In this document: positions 9,673-18,487 of the stretch, piece by piece | Position numbering within the stretch: the stretch's first letter is position 1 | How the letters are laid out: each line of letters begins with the position of its first letter | Assembly (NCBI RefSeq): GCF_001435345.1 | Contig: NZ_AZGO01000065.1 | Location: forward strand, 77,550-137,754 | DNA: 60,205 bases | Source: Limosilactobacillus pontis DSM 8475 | GTDB taxonomy: Bacteria > Bacillota > Bacilli > Lactobacillales > Lactobacillaceae | Reading direction: 5' to 3' | Translations under genes and position numbers: made by a program | Notes under the pieces: model-generated | What the model was told of the DNA's origin: nothing | What the model saw: the letters and a program-made list of their open reading frames with translations, nothing else | Database searches by the model: none

Positions 9673-10623
9673 ATGCAACTTGAATTTTTAGGAACGGGTG
9701 CCGGCTCACCAAGCAAGCAGCGTAACGTCACCAGTGTGGCCCTGCGCCTGCTGGAGGAGCGCAACGCCATCTGGCTGTTTGATGTTGGGGAGGCTACCCA
9801 GCACCAGATTCTCTATACAACCATTCGGCCACGTAAGATTGAGAAAATCTTCATTACGCACCTCCATGGTGACCACATCTTTGGTCTCCCTGGTCTGCTT
9901 AGCTCCCGGTCGTTTCAAGGTGGAAATGAACCGCTAACCATCTACGGTCCAGTGGGAATCAAGCGCTTCGTTCAGACGGCCCTCCAGGTCAGTGAGTCCC
10001 GGCTCAGTTACCCCCTGCACTTTGTGGAGATCGACCACGAGGGGGAGATCTTTCGTGACCAGGGTTTCACGGTCTACGCCAAGAAGCTGGATCATAAGAT
10101 TACCTGCTACGGTTACCGGATCGTCGAACACGATCATCCCGGGGAGCTGCAGGTTGATAAGCTACGGGCAATGAACGTGCCATCCGGGCCGGTCTACGGA
10201 CAATTAAAGGCCGGGAAGACGGTCAAACTTGCCGACGGTCGGACCCTCAACGGTCAGGACTTCATTGGTCCGTCCCAGCCTGGCCGGATCGTTGCCATCC
10301 TGGGTGATACCCGGCAGACGAAGAACGCGGTCTGGCTAGCGCGCGATGCCAATGTTCTCGTTCACGAGAGTACCTTTGGCAAGGACGAGGCTAAGTTGGC
10401 CCACAACTATTACCATTCGACTAGTAAGCAGGCGGCTGAGGTGGCCAAGAAAGCGGGGGCCAAGCGGCTCTTCTTGACCCATATCTCGGCCCGCTATGCC
10501 GGCAAGGCGGCCTACCAGCTGGCCTACCAGGTGCGTAACTACTTTCCGGCAACCCGGGTGGTCAATGACCTGGACGTCTTCGATATTCCGTTTAACAAGC
10601 AAGGGGAAAGGAATGGTGAGTGA
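9673..10623 (+). CDS. rnz: Ribonuclease Z
   Basis: RNase Z is the metallo-beta-lactamase-fold endonuclease that trims tRNA 3' ends. This is especially needed here because the tRNA gene in this window does not encode CCA. The 316 residues hold the zinc motif HLHGDHIFG near 63-71 (HxHxDH), the flexible arm region in the middle, the conserved GDTRQTKNA near 212 and HISARY near 270. Length is normal for the short bacterial form. The stop overlaps the start region of the following dehydrogenase gene. Confidence 0.97.
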   Translation: MQLEFLGTGAGSPSKQRNVTSVALRLLEERNAIWLFDVGEATQHQILYTTIRPRKIEKIFITHLHGDHIFGLPGLLSSRSFQGGNEPLTIYGPVGIKRFVQTALQVSESRLSYPLHFVEIDHEGEIFRDQGFTVYAKKLDHKITCYGYRIVEHDHPGELQVDKLRAMNVPSGPVYGQLKAGKTVKLADGRTLNGQDFIGPSQPGRIVAILGDTRQTKNAVWLARDANVLVHESTFGKDEAKLAHNYYHSTSKQAAEVAKKAGAKRLFLTHISARYAGKAAYQLAYQVRNYFPATRVVNDLDVFDIPFNKQGERNGE

Positions 10624-11456
10624 TGTTAGGACGCGTTAAAGCATTGCGATTCTTGAGAAATGAGGTCGTGCTGATCACCGGCGGCTCCAGTGGAATCGGT
10701 AAGGCCCTGGCCTTTGAGGCGGCCCGCCGCGGTGCCATCGTCGTGGTGGTTGCCCGCAACCAGGAGAAGTTGGCGGCGGTGGCCAAGAAGTGTCTAATCC
10801 TATCCGGCCGGCCAGCCTTTGCATATGCCTTAGACGTGACCTCACCGGATGCCATTGACCGGGTATTGGACAAGGTTCAACACGAGGTTGGGGCCATTGA
10901 TGTGTTGATTAACTCGGCGGGGCTGGGCGAATTTACCGCCGCCGCCCACGAGAAGTACTCTACGATGGCTGAGATGGTGCACGTCAACCTCCTGGCCCTG
11001 ATGTACATCAGTCGATGCGTGGCTAAGCAGATGATGAACCAGGGCTACGGGGCAATCATCAACATTTCCTCCCTGGCTGGCAAGATCCCAACCCCGAACA
11101 GCGCGGTTTATTCGGCAACCAAGGCCGGGGTGATTCAGTTTGACAATGTTCTCCGGATGGAGGTTGCCGACTACGGGGTCCAGGTTTTGACGGTCAATCC
11201 AGGACCGATCACGACCCCGTTCTTCAAGAAGGCCGATCAGACCGGTGACTACCAGGCCCACTTGCCGCAGTGGATGTTCATCGAGCCGGATGACCTGGCC
11301 ACGCGGATCTGGGACAATGTCGGTCACAAGACCCGAGAAATCAACGTACCGGCCTACGTGGCCTACCTTGGCTGGGCCTACCAGGTCTTTCCGGGGCTCG
11401 GTGACTGGGCCATCAAGAAGTTCTTTGATTTTCAGCAGGACAAGAAGAACCTGTAA
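10620..11456 (+). CDS. SDR-family NAD(P)-dependent oxidoreductase
   Basis: A classical short-chain dehydrogenase/reductase of 278 residues. The cofactor motif is [10 protein letters not shown] near 20-29, the structural motif NSAG near 97, the catalytic Ser is in NISSLAGK near 147, and the YSATK pentad motif (YxxxK) lies near 160. The C-terminal part is more hydrophobic ([13 protein letters not shown]), as in the YqjQ/DltE-like branch that often sits next to rnz in Firmicutes. The substrate cannot be told from sequence. The start is GTG at 10620 or ATG at 10623; both overlap the rnz stop, indicating translational coupling. Confidence 0.9.
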   Translation: MMLGRVKALRFLRNEVVLITGGSSGIGKALAFEAARRGAIVVVVARNQEKLAAVAKKCLILSGRPAFAYALDVTSPDAIDRVLDKVQHEVGAIDVLINSAGLGEFTAAAHEKYSTMAEMVHVNLLALMYISRCVAKQMMNQGYGAIINISSLAGKIPTPNSAVYSATKAGVIQFDNVLRMEVADYGVQVLTVNPGPITTPFFKKADQTGDYQAHLPQWMFIEPDDLATRIWDNVGHKTREINVPAYVAYLGWAYQVFPGLGDWAIKKFFDFQQDKKNL

Positions 11457-11548
11457 GTGTTTATTATCAATGTAGAGAAGTGGAGGGTTGTTATCGCAAC
11501 TGGTACAGCCCTTCCTTATTGCTAGTCAAGAAGGTTAAGGGTGAAAAC

Positions 11549-13873
11549 ATGGTTAAGACACGGTTCAAATGGAAATTTGCAGATGCGGCTGATCCGGTAG
11601 TTATCAAGGAACTGGCGGCGGGCGCCCAAGTCAGCCCAGTGGTGGCCGACCTGCTTGCTAAGCGCGGTTATAAGACTACCGATGCCGTGCAGTCCTTTCT
11701 CAAGGCCGATCCGCAGACGATCCACGACCCCCACCAGTTGCACGACATGGACAAGGCGGTGGACCGAATCCAGGAGGCCATCGAGCGAGGTGAGCAGATC
11801 ACCATTTATGGGGATTACGATGCCGACGGGATCACCAGCACTGCCGTCATGTATGAGACCCTCCAGGCGGTGGGGGCCAAGGTTAACTATTACATTCCAA
11901 ACCGGTTCAAGGATGGCTACGGGCCCAATGCGGCGGCCTACCAACGGTTGATTGACCAGGGGACCCAGCTGTTTGTTACCGTTGATAACGGGGTCAGCGG
12001 TAAAGACGTGATCGATCCCGTGATGGCCCAGGGGGTTGACGTGGTGATCACCGACCACCATGAGCTACCGGAGGACCTGCCCAACGCGGTGGCGACCGTC
12101 CACCCGCAATATCCGGGCAGTGACTATCCCTTCGCCGGCTTATCTGGGGTCGGGGTAGTCTTCAAGGTGGCCTGGGCATTGACTGACGAATTTCCAGCGG
12201 AGCTCCTCGACCTGGTAGCGATCGGTGAAATTGCCGACGTGGTTAGTGTTGCCGATGAGAATCGGGCCCTGATCACGATGGGGCTTCAGGAGCTTCGTCA
12301 GGGGTTACGGCCGGGCCTGCACGCCCTGGTTGAGGCGGCGGGGTTGAATGAATCGCACCTGACCGACCAGGACATCGGTTTTGGGATTGCTCCGCGGCTC
12401 AACGCCCTCGGGCGGGTAGCTGATGCCAGTTTGGGGGTCCAGCTCCTGACCACCCTTGATGAGGAAGAAGGGCAACGGTTGGCCGCCCAGGTTGAGGCGG
12501 CTAACCAGCAGCGCCGCCAGCTCGTTGACCAAGTTATGGTGGCGGCCAGCACGCAGGCCCGGGCAGCCGAAAATAAGGATCAACCGGTTCTCGTCCTGCT
12601 GGGGCACGATTGGCACCAGGGCATTCTGGGGATCGTTGCCAGCCGGATTCGCGAGCAGACTGGCAAACCAACGATCGTTGCCAGCACCACGGGGGATGGT
12701 CAGGTGGCTAAGGCTTCGGGGCGCAGTGACGACCGCTTTAACCTCTTCACCGCCCTGGATGCTCACCGCGACCTGATGACGGCTTTTGGGGGGCACCCGG
12801 CCGCCTGTGGGCTCTCCTTTGCGGTTGACCGTCTGGATGACCTGCGTAGTACCCTGCGCGATGAGGCGGCCAAGCAGGACTTCGACTGGCAACAGCCCGC
12901 CCCGTTATTCCTGGCCGGGCAATTGAAATCCCAGGAGGTTAGTACCCAACTCTTCGATGAACTGCAGAAGTTAGCCCCCTTTGGCCCCGATAATGAAGAG
13001 CCGGTCTTTGAGCTTCATGACGTTCACCCAACTAAGGTAAGGACAATGGGTAAGGATAACAGTCACCTGAAGTTCATGCTACCGGGAAAGCAGGCCGATG
13101 TGGCGGTAGTGGCCTTTGGCTGGGGGGACGCTGCTCAGCTGTTTGCAGCCCAGGGCGGTCAGATTGATATTGCCGCTAAGGTGGCCATCAACGAGTGGCA
13201 TGGTCAACGGCAAGTTCAGCTGATGCTGGTTGATGTTCGCGTGCACGGCACAATGATCCTGGACGAACGGACAGCCCACCTGCGCCCCGACCACTTCCAG
13301 TCCGCCGGCGAGTACGTCGTCTATGATGAACGTTTACGGGAGAACGTGGCGCCGCACGTCGGGGTCACGCACACCCTGAGCCCGACGGCAGCCCGGCAAC
13401 TGGACCTGGCTGGTAAGACGGTGACCCTGGTGGATTTGCCAGACAGCCTGACGAGCTTTAAGCAACTGTTTGATAACGACAGTGGGGCTCCGGCGGTTGT
13501 CCGTCTCCTGTTGGCTAGCCGACACAGCGCTTACTTGTCCGGTTTGCCGACCCGGTCTGATTTCGCCCAGGTTTTCAAGTTCCTGAAGCGGTATTCGCAG
13601 TTACAGTGGCCCGGGCAACGATTGGCGATGAGTAAATACCTAAAAATGAATGAAGAACGATTAAATTTCGTAATTCAAGTGTTTTCTGAGGCGGGATTTG
13701 TTACAATTAGACATGGTGTTTTAAATCTGCAGCCGACGAGTGGTAAGACGGATATAAAACAGACGACACGGTATCAACAACAACTGGCCCGTTATCAGGC
13801 GGAGAAAACGTTGCTATACGAAGATGCGGCAACCGTTACCCAGTGGATACTACAGTGCCTTAAGATGAATTAA
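11549..13873 (+). CDS. recJ: Single-stranded-DNA-specific exonuclease RecJ
   Basis: RecJ degrades single-stranded DNA 5' to 3' in recombinational and mismatch repair. The 774 residues include the DHH phosphoesterase motifs [12 protein letters not shown] near 85, DNGVSG and ITDHHE near 165, the DHHA1 motif [10 protein letters not shown] near 425, an OB-fold region after it, and a lactobacillus/bacillus-type C-terminal extension of about 200 residues (from about 580). The frame is open to 11480, but the ATG at 11549 gives the family N-terminus (MVKTRFKW) and has AAGGGTG upstream. apt follows 16 bases later, the same order as in Bacillus. Confidence 0.96.
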   Translation: MVKTRFKWKFADAADPVVIKELAAGAQVSPVVADLLAKRGYKTTDAVQSFLKADPQTIHDPHQLHDMDKAVDRIQEAIERGEQITIYGDYDADGITSTAVMYETLQAVGAKVNYYIPNRFKDGYGPNAAAYQRLIDQGTQLFVTVDNGVSGKDVIDPVMAQGVDVVITDHHELPEDLPNAVATVHPQYPGSDYPFAGLSGVGVVFKVAWALTDEFPAELLDLVAIGEIADVVSVADENRALITMGLQELRQGLRPGLHALVEAAGLNESHLTDQDIGFGIAPRLNALGRVADASLGVQLLTTLDEEEGQRLAAQVEAANQQRRQLVDQVMVAASTQARAAENKDQPVLVLLGHDWHQGILGIVASRIREQTGKPTIVASTTGDGQVAKASGRSDDRFNLFTALDAHRDLMTAFGGHPAACGLSFAVDRLDDLRSTLRDEAAKQDFDWQQPAPLFLAGQLKSQEVSTQLFDELQKLAPFGPDNEEPVFELHDVHPTKVRTMGKDNSHLKFMLPGKQADVAVVAFGWGDAAQLFAAQGGQIDIAAKVAINEWHGQRQVQLMLVDVRVHGTMILDERTAHLRPDHFQSAGEYVVYDERLRENVAPHVGVTHTLSPTAARQLDLAGKTVTLVDLPDSLTSFKQLFDNDSGAPAVVRLLLASRHSAYLSGLPTRSDFAQVFKFLKRYSQLQWPGQRLAMSKYLKMNEERLNFVIQVFSEAGFVTIRHGVLNLQPTSGKTDIKQTTRYQQQLARYQAEKTLLYEDAATVTQWILQCLKMN

Positions 13874-13889
13874 AGGAGACAATTTTTGT

Positions 13890-14408
13890 ATGACTTTAGA
13901 CCTCTATAAATACGTTGCTAGTATTCCAGACTACCCTGAAAAGGGGATCATCTTCCGGGATATCTTGCCACTGATGGCCGATGGTGAAGCGTACAAGCAG
14001 GCAACGGATGAATTATCTGACTATGCAAAGGATAAGCAGGTTGACATGGTAGTTGGTCCCGAGGCCCGGGGCTTCATCGTGGGTTGCCCGATTGCCCGTG
14101 AACTGGGGGTTGGGTTTGCTCCGGCCCGTAAGAAAGGGAAGCTGCCACGTAAGGCGATCAGCGCCAGCTACAACCTTGAGTATGGTACTGCTACCCTGCA
14201 GATGGAGGCTGATTCGATCAAGCCGGGTCAGCGGGTGCTGGTGGTTGATGACCTACTGGCGACCGGTGGTACCATTTCGGCCACGATTGAGATGGTTGAA
14301 AAGATGGGTGGTATTGTTGTTGGCTGTGCCTTTTTGATTGAGTTGAAGGACCTCCACGGCCGTGAGAAGATCAAGGACTATGATATGAAGGCCTTGATGG
14401 AGTTTTAA
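13890..14408 (+). CDS. apt: Adenine phosphoribosyltransferase
   Basis: Salvage enzyme that makes AMP from adenine and PRPP. In 172 residues it shows the PRPP-binding motif [13 protein letters not shown] near 118-130, the ARGF loop (GPEARGFI near 56-63) and the adenine-binding N-terminal hood ([14 protein letters not shown]). AAGGAG precedes the start. It directly follows recJ, as in many Firmicutes, and ends in its own terminator. Confidence 0.98.
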   Translation: MTLDLYKYVASIPDYPEKGIIFRDILPLMADGEAYKQATDELSDYAKDKQVDMVVGPEARGFIVGCPIARELGVGFAPARKKGKLPRKAISASYNLEYGTATLQMEADSIKPGQRVLVVDDLLATGGTISATIEMVEKMGGIVVGCAFLIELKDLHGREKIKDYDMKALMEF

Positions 14409-14412
14409 CATG

Positions 14413-14440
14413 AAGAGACTGGGCATGCTCAGTCTCTTTA
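14413..14440 (+). terminator. Rho-independent terminator of recJ-apt
   Basis: AAGAGACTG and CAGTCTCTT enclose an 8-base loop that is itself palindromic (GGCATGCT); three T follow with the stem. Confidence 0.75.
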
Positions 14441-14483
14441 CTGTATCTGGGCATTAGCCGTAACGGATATCGTTAGGATCCTA

Positions 14484-15146
14484 ATGCCAAACGGTAATGA
14501 CAACATAAAGAGGTATCGAGATATGATCTTTTTAGTTATTTTTGGTGCGCTGATGTTGATTCTGGGGGGCTTCTACCTAGCAAATTCATGGCAACAGTAT
14601 CGTGAATGGAAGGGTGGGACGATCATTGTGGTCCTGAGTCTGGCGGCCGTAATCTACGGGACCATCAACCTACCATATTTTCACCGCAGTCAGCAGCGTA
14701 GCAGTGAACAGGCCAGTTCCTCCTCGCGGGTCATGCGAGCCGGGCAGGGCAGCAGCTCGTTTTCCAATAAGCTGGGCAGCATCAATCAGCAGAATAACCA
14801 GGCTGACACCGAGACCAAGGAGATGGCGGTCCTGCGTCAGTTGCAGAAGGGCTATGCTAAACTGGGGACGGTCTCCTTTGATGAGGATTCTAAGACCTTC
14901 AACATTAAGCCAACCGATGACAACACGGTTAAGGCACTGCAGGCCTTGGTTCAAGATCCAAGTCAGGCTGGACAAATGGGGTGGTCAAATCTGACTAAGT
15001 CGATCAAGAGCAACTCCAAGCAGGTCGACAACGTTTTGACTGATCAGTACTCAATGAGCATCGTTAATCCAGATAATACCAAGCAGGCCCTCTATACGGC
15101 TAAAAATGGCAAGACCACGTATGATATTGCTAACCAGGATAACTAG
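14484..15146 (+). CDS. Hypothetical membrane-anchored protein
   Basis: A 220-residue protein not assigned to a named family. Two hydrophobic segments at about 14-33 (MIFLVIFGALMLILGGFYL) and 43-61 place it in the membrane. A Ser/Gln-rich linker (about 66-110) follows, then a soluble C-terminal domain of about 100 residues with a cystatin- or PASTA-like mix of strands (KLGTVSFDEDSKTFNIKP). The topology suggests both ends on the same side. Start is uncertain: ATG 14484 has AGGA 5 bases before it, and ATG 14523 has AGAGG 8 bases before it and would begin directly at the first membrane helix. It stands alone between apt and tRNA-Ser. Confidence 0.75.
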   Translation: MPNGNDNIKRYRDMIFLVIFGALMLILGGFYLANSWQQYREWKGGTIIVVLSLAAVIYGTINLPYFHRSQQRSSEQASSSSRVMRAGQGSSSFSNKLGSINQQNNQADTETKEMAVLRQLQKGYAKLGTVSFDEDSKTFNIKPTDDNTVKALQALVQDPSQAGQMGWSNLTKSIKSNSKQVDNVLTDQYSMSIVNPDNTKQALYTAKNGKTTYDIANQDN

Positions 15147-15168
15147 GTTAGTCCTTCAACTGTTGCAC

Positions 15169-15197
15169 TTTACGCAGGAGAGAAAACTTGCTATAAT
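15169..15197 (+). promoter_or_regulatory. Promoter of tRNA-Ser
   Basis: TTTACG (15169-15174), a 17-base spacer and a perfect TATAAT (15192-15197) preceded by TGC (extended -10), 16 bases before the mature tRNA 5' end. Confidence 0.75.
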
Positions 15198-15213
15198 GTA
15201 ATAGTTGAATTTT

Positions 15214-15302
15214 GGAGAGTTGGCAGAGTGGTAATGCACCGGACTCGAAATCCGGCGAACCCGTGTTGAGCGGGCGCGCAGGTTCAAATCCTGTACTCTC
15301 CT
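15214..15302 (+). tRNA. tRNA-Ser (anticodon CGA)
   Basis: A cloverleaf with long variable arm, typical of tRNA-Ser. Acceptor stem GGAGAGT pairs with ACTCTCC. The anticodon stem CCGGA/TCCGG holds loop CTCGAAA, anticodon CGA, reading UCG. The variable arm is CCCG/CGGG, and the T arm loop is TTCAAAT. CCA is not encoded; TTTTT follows directly. The base after the acceptor stem is T, whereas bacterial serine tRNAs usually have G there. The 3' end abuts a probable integration scar. Confidence 0.95.
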
Positions 15303-15320
15303 TTTTCTAAGAATTGTGAA

Positions 15321-15375
15321 GAATCATAAAAGACGCAAACCCTTTAATATCAAGGGCTTGCGTCTTTTATGAATC
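15321..15375 (+). terminator. Strong terminator after tRNA-Ser
   Basis: AAAAGACGCAA and TTGCGTCTTTT flank CCCTT/AAGGG, giving one long near-perfect stem with a short loop (about TAATATC) and U-rich and A-rich flanks on both sides; it could work in either direction. Confidence 0.85.
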
Positions 15376-15402
15376 ATGAGAAAACACCATGAATAATACA
15401 AC

Positions 15403-15472
15403 TGCCACACAATCGCCACACATTTACGAAAAAAGCTACCGTTTTGTGTGGCAACTTTGGGTTCGTGTGGCA
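15403..15472. repeat. Four short TGTGGCA-type repeats, two in each orientation
   Basis: TGCCACAC at 15403-15410 and CGCCACAC at 15414-15421, then in the opposite sense GTGTGGCA at 15446-15453 and again at 15465-15472. Pairs of short direct and inverted repeats of this kind next to a tRNA 3' end are the usual look of integrase arm-binding sites in the att regions of lactobacillus prophages and integrative elements. That reading is inferred; the repeats are seen. Confidence 0.6.
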
Positions 15473-15493
15473 AATCCGGTCTCATCCTTAGAG

Positions 15494-15685
15494 CTACAGG
15501 GACTTCAGTGCATCGACAATTTGTTCGTCCGTCTTGTTCTTGTACTCGTCAATCAGGGAAGCATAGGTGTTCGAGGCGGTAGACAAATTAGAGTCATTGA
15601 TATCTGATTCCGCAAAATATTTAAACAACTGGAAATGAACACAACAGGTCCGACAGTAAAACCACCATTCCCAGTGTAAAGTGTG
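15494..15685 (-). pseudogene. C-terminal fragment of an unidentified gene, probably from an integrated element
   Basis: On the reverse strand an open stretch without a start ends at a TAG (15496-15494). Its last residues read SNTYASLIDEYKNK then TDEQIVDALKSL, which look like the genuine end of a protein. The 5' part of the frame (rich in W, C, F) looks unnatural, while the neighbouring frame reads TGNGGFTVGPVV, so a frameshift is likely. The TYASL segment could be the active-site tyrosine tail of a tyrosine recombinase, but the match is weak, and a small element-encoded membrane protein is an alternative. It lies beside tRNA-Ser and the arm-like repeats, where an integrase gene would be expected. 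Confidence 0.45.
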
Positions 15686-15770
15686 TTAAGATATTAACGT
15701 AAGATACGTGGTTGCCCCTTTATCAACATGCGTTGACAATGAGCGACCTTTTTATTTGGAGGCATCACTA

Positions 15771-16475
15771 GTGGCACATAAATTCTACGCGGTGAAGAAG
15801 GGTTATCGACCGGGAATCTACAGCTCCTGGCCGGAATGCCAGAGCCAGGTTAGTGGTTTCACCGGGGCAGTTTACAAAGGCTTTCCCGACTATCGCTCGG
15901 CATCTGCCTGGCTGAAGGGGACAGATCGTCGGTCGTCGGAGCACCAACAGTTGAGCCTTTCGCTAGGCGCCAGCACTCCGCCCACTGCGCCAACCATCCG
16001 TCTCTACACGGATGGTGGCTCACGGAATCATGGTAACAAGCGCGGCCAGCACGTTAAGGACAATGACAAGGCGGCCTGGGCATACCTGATCGAGTGTCGC
16101 CAACAACAGATCACGGGAACTGGCGGGGAGTTTGGTGCGACCAACAACAAAATGGAGGTGACCGCCCTAATCCGCGCCCTGGAATATTTGATTGACCATC
16201 AGCTAAATGATGAGCCAATCGTAGCGACTCTGGATTCGCATTATGTCCTGGACCCGATCACCAAGGGCTGGCTCTACGGCTGGCGTCGGCGTGACTGGGT
16301 TACCGCTAGTGGGAAACCGGTTGCCAACCAGGAGCTGTGGGCGACTGTCCTCCGCCTGCTACCGCATTTCGCCAAGCTTCACTTTGCCTGGACGAAGGGG
16401 CACGCCACCAACCAGGGTAACAACACGGTCGACGAATTGCTGAATAAGACGATGGATCGAATGGAAAGGGATTGA
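15771..16475 (+). CDS. rnhA: Ribonuclease HI with N-terminal hybrid-binding domain
   Basis: RNase HI cleaves the RNA strand of RNA-DNA hybrids. The 234 residues consist of an N-terminal hybrid-binding (viroplasmin-like) domain, FYAVKKGYRPGIYSSWPEC near residues 5-23, a short linker, and the RNase H fold from about 80. The catalytic acids are visible as D in YTDGGSRNHG, E in NNKMEVTAL, D in TLDSHYVL and D in NTVDELLN. The frame is open further upstream, but GTG 15771 has GGAGG 8 bases before it and gives the domain's proper N-terminus. mvaS follows within 10 bases. Confidence 0.95.
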   Translation: MAHKFYAVKKGYRPGIYSSWPECQSQVSGFTGAVYKGFPDYRSASAWLKGTDRRSSEHQQLSLSLGASTPPTAPTIRLYTDGGSRNHGNKRGQHVKDNDKAAWAYLIECRQQQITGTGGEFGATNNKMEVTALIRALEYLIDHQLNDEPIVATLDSHYVLDPITKGWLYGWRRRDWVTASGKPVANQELWATVLRLLPHFAKLHFAWTKGHATNQGNNTVDELLNKTMDRMERD

Positions 16476-16484
16476 GTGAGTAGG

Positions 16485-17642
16485 ATGAAAATCGGAATTG
16501 ACAAGATGGCCTTTGCCAGTACGGACCAGTACATTGACTTAACTGAGCTGGCTGAAAAACGTGGCGTCGACCCCAATAAGTACACCATCGGGATCGGTCA
16601 GGATCGTCAGGCCGTGGTTCCGCCAACCCAGGACATTGTGACATTGGGGGCACGGGCCGCACAGAAGCTGTTGACCCCTGAGATTGCGCGCCAACTGTCG
16701 ACGGTCATCGTGGCTACCGAATCAGGGATCGATAATTCCAAGGCCAGTGCCATCTACATCAAGCACCTGTTGGGGCTCGATGACTATGTGCGGACCGTTG
16801 AGCTTAAGGAAGCCTGTTACTCCGGAACCGCGGCCGTGCAGTTTGCCCGCGGCCTGGTAGCTCTCAACCCGCAGGAGTCCGTCCTGGTGATTGCGGCAGA
16901 CATTGCCCGCTACGGTCTTAACACTCCCGGCGAAGTGACCCAGGGGGCGGGAGCGGTCGCCATGCTGATCAGTGCTAACCCACACGTCCTGGCGATCGAG
17001 CCGACGAGTGTTGCTTATAGTCGTGACGTCATGGACTTCTGGCGGCCGCTCTACGCTACTGAGGCCCTGGTCGATGGTAAATACTCCACCAACGCCTACA
17101 TCGACTTCTTCAAGAACACCCTGGCCCGCTATCAGCAACGAACCGGGCGCCGATTAGCGGACTTTGCTGGAATCGCCTTTCACCTGCCATTTACCAAGAT
17201 GGGGAAGAAGGCCCTGGAGGCGGTGCTGCAGGGCCGTAACGATGAGGTCGCTAACCGCCTTCGCGCCCAGCTGACGGCCAGTCAGACTTACAGTCGGCAG
17301 GTCGGTAACCTCTACACGGGTTCGCTCTACCTTAGCCTGATGTCCCTCTTGCAAAACGGCCAAGTCACACCCGGCGATCGCTTAGGGCTCTTCTCCTATG
17401 GTTCCGGTGCGGAAGGGGAGTTCTACAGTGGTATTGTCCAGCCGGGCTTTGCCAACTACCTCAGTGACGTTGCGCACGACCTGGCCGGGCGCCGCCAGGT
17501 CACGGTGGCCGAGTACGAGCAGTTGTTTAACGGTCAGCTGGGGATGCGAGAGGATGACGTCCAATTCGATACCCAAGCTGATGGGGCCCCGTTTGTCCTG
17601 GCCGGACAGAAGGACCACCAACGAATCTACCAACGTCAATAG
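16485..17642 (+). CDS. mvaS: Hydroxymethylglutaryl-CoA synthase
   Basis: MvaS condenses acetyl-CoA with acetoacetyl-CoA to HMG-CoA, the first committed step of the mevalonate route to isopentenyl diphosphate. The 385 residues carry the catalytic Cys in ELKEACYSGTAA near 112, the acidic residue near 79 (ATESGIDNSK) and His in AFHLPFTKMG near 233. Length is typical of the bacterial enzyme. GTG 16476 is in frame, but ATG 16485 gives the family start MKIGIDKMAF. It overlaps the rnhA operon closely. It matches the absence of dxr in the cdsA-rseP block of this window. Confidence 0.97.
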   Translation: MKIGIDKMAFASTDQYIDLTELAEKRGVDPNKYTIGIGQDRQAVVPPTQDIVTLGARAAQKLLTPEIARQLSTVIVATESGIDNSKASAIYIKHLLGLDDYVRTVELKEACYSGTAAVQFARGLVALNPQESVLVIAADIARYGLNTPGEVTQGAGAVAMLISANPHVLAIEPTSVAYSRDVMDFWRPLYATEALVDGKYSTNAYIDFFKNTLARYQQRTGRRLADFAGIAFHLPFTKMGKKALEAVLQGRNDEVANRLRAQLTASQTYSRQVGNLYTGSLYLSLMSLLQNGQVTPGDRLGLFSYGSGAEGEFYSGIVQPGFANYLSDVAHDLAGRRQVTVAEYEQLFNGQLGMREDDVQFDTQADGAPFVLAGQKDHQRIYQRQ

Positions 17643-17647
17643 AAAAA

Positions 17648-17695
17648 ACAACCATCCCCGTGGTTTGACCGCCGGAGATGGTTATTGTGTTTTAA
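17648..17695. terminator. Shared terminator between mvaS and lexA
   Basis: CAACCATC and GATGGTTATTG form a stem around a GC-rich interior, with an A-run before and a TTTT after, so both convergent genes can use it. Confidence 0.6.
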
Positions 17696-18318
17696 AAAAT
17701 GTGGTCACGGAAAAGGCCAATTACCTTACCGAGAATTTTAACGTTTTGCAGGAAAATGGGGTCCATTGTGTCGTTTTCAGGTTGGAGGCGGAAACGGTTT
17801 TTCTCCTTGAAGAATCGTTTGCAGGTTGCCTCGTTGTCGTCGTTCATCGCAATTACGATATCTCCATTACGGGCGGTCGACTGCTTACGGACGATCACGT
17901 CGTCGCCATTGAGGATCCCGGCCTTAATCATACTGCTTCCGCGGATCTTCAGCATAAACAGGTCGTTGTTGTCCTGGATTGACGGGGGGATGGGGAAGAA
18001 GTCAGTTGCGTCTTGGACGGCGAGAATCGGCTGCCCGGCGGTGACCACCCCAAGCATTGGGATCTTGGTCTGAATTGGCTTAACCCCTAGCAGGTCAAGC
18101 CCCTTTGGTGTGATCTCAAGTGCCCGTGGCTTGGCGGAGTCCTTGCGCAAAAAGCCCTTGTCGATCAGGCGAGTGATGTGACCATGAACAGTCGATGTCG
18201 ACGAGAGCCTGACCGCACTACAGATTTCTCGAACTGTCGGTGGATAACCGTGTTCGGTAACCTGCTTGTGAATGTAGGAAAGGACCGCCATCTGTTTGTT
18301 TTTAGCGGATCGTGGCAT
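17692..18318 (-). CDS. lexA: SOS repressor LexA
   Basis: LexA represses SOS genes and cleaves itself when activated by RecA filaments. The 208 residues comprise an N-terminal winged helix-turn-helix ([24 protein letters not shown] near 22-45), a linker with the Ala-Gly cleavage site (GVVTAGQP near 88-95), and the S24-type peptidase domain with the catalytic Ser in [10 protein letters not shown] near 131 and Lys in GDIVIAMN near 169. It is divergent from the DUF896 gene. Its promoter contains a LexA box, so it represses itself. Confidence 0.98.
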   Translation of the reverse strand: MPRSAKNKQMAVLSYIHKQVTEHGYPPTVREICSAVRLSSTSTVHGHITRLIDKGFLRKDSAKPRALEITPKGLDLLGVKPIQTKIPMLGVVTAGQPILAVQDATDFFPIPPSIQDNNDLFMLKIRGSSMIKAGILNGDDVIVRKQSTARNGDIVIAMNDDNEATCKRFFKEKNRFRLQPENDTMDPIFLQNVKILGKVIGLFRDHIF

Positions 18319-18350
18319 AATAACACCTCATTATCATTCTTATTATGTTT

Positions 18351-18379
18351 AGGATAGCATAGTAATAATGATATTTCAA
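18351..18379 (-). promoter_or_regulatory. lexA promoter
   Basis: On the reverse strand TTGAAA (18379-18374), a 17-base spacer and TATCCT (18356-18351) preceded by TGC. The -35 hexamer overlaps the LexA box, so repressor binding would block polymerase. Confidence 0.65.
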
Positions 18380-18390
18380 ACGTACGTTCG
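18377..18390 (-). promoter_or_regulatory. LexA (SOS) box
   Basis: Read on the reverse strand, CGAACGTACGTTTG fits the Bacillus-type consensus CGAACRNRYGTTYG at every defined position. It overlaps the -35 of lexA and lies 26 bases upstream of the -35 of the divergent DUF896 gene. Confidence 0.9.
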
Positions 18391-18416
18391 CAATTATTTT
18401 ACCGTTAACGGAAAAT

Positions 18417-18445
18417 TTGCAATTAGCCACCAAATTCGGTAAAAT
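18417..18445 (+). promoter_or_regulatory. Promoter of the DUF896 gene
   Basis: TTGCAA (18417-18422), a 17-base spacer and TAAAAT (18440-18445), about 43 bases before the gene. Confidence 0.65.
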
Positions 18446-18487
18446 CAAGCCGTTGACGGTGTTAGACCAATTGGAGGGAAGACAGTC

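Noticed and set aside
11484-11520. GGAGGGTTG and CAGCCCTTCC as a terminator before recJ
   Set aside because: The arms pair only with a bulge and the T-run is broken; it may weakly attenuate recJ but cannot be called with confidence.
15389-15607. Forward-strand 72-codon frame starting MNNTTATQ
   Set aside because: It runs across the arm-like repeats and antisense to the broken frame, has no binding site and no recognisable protein.
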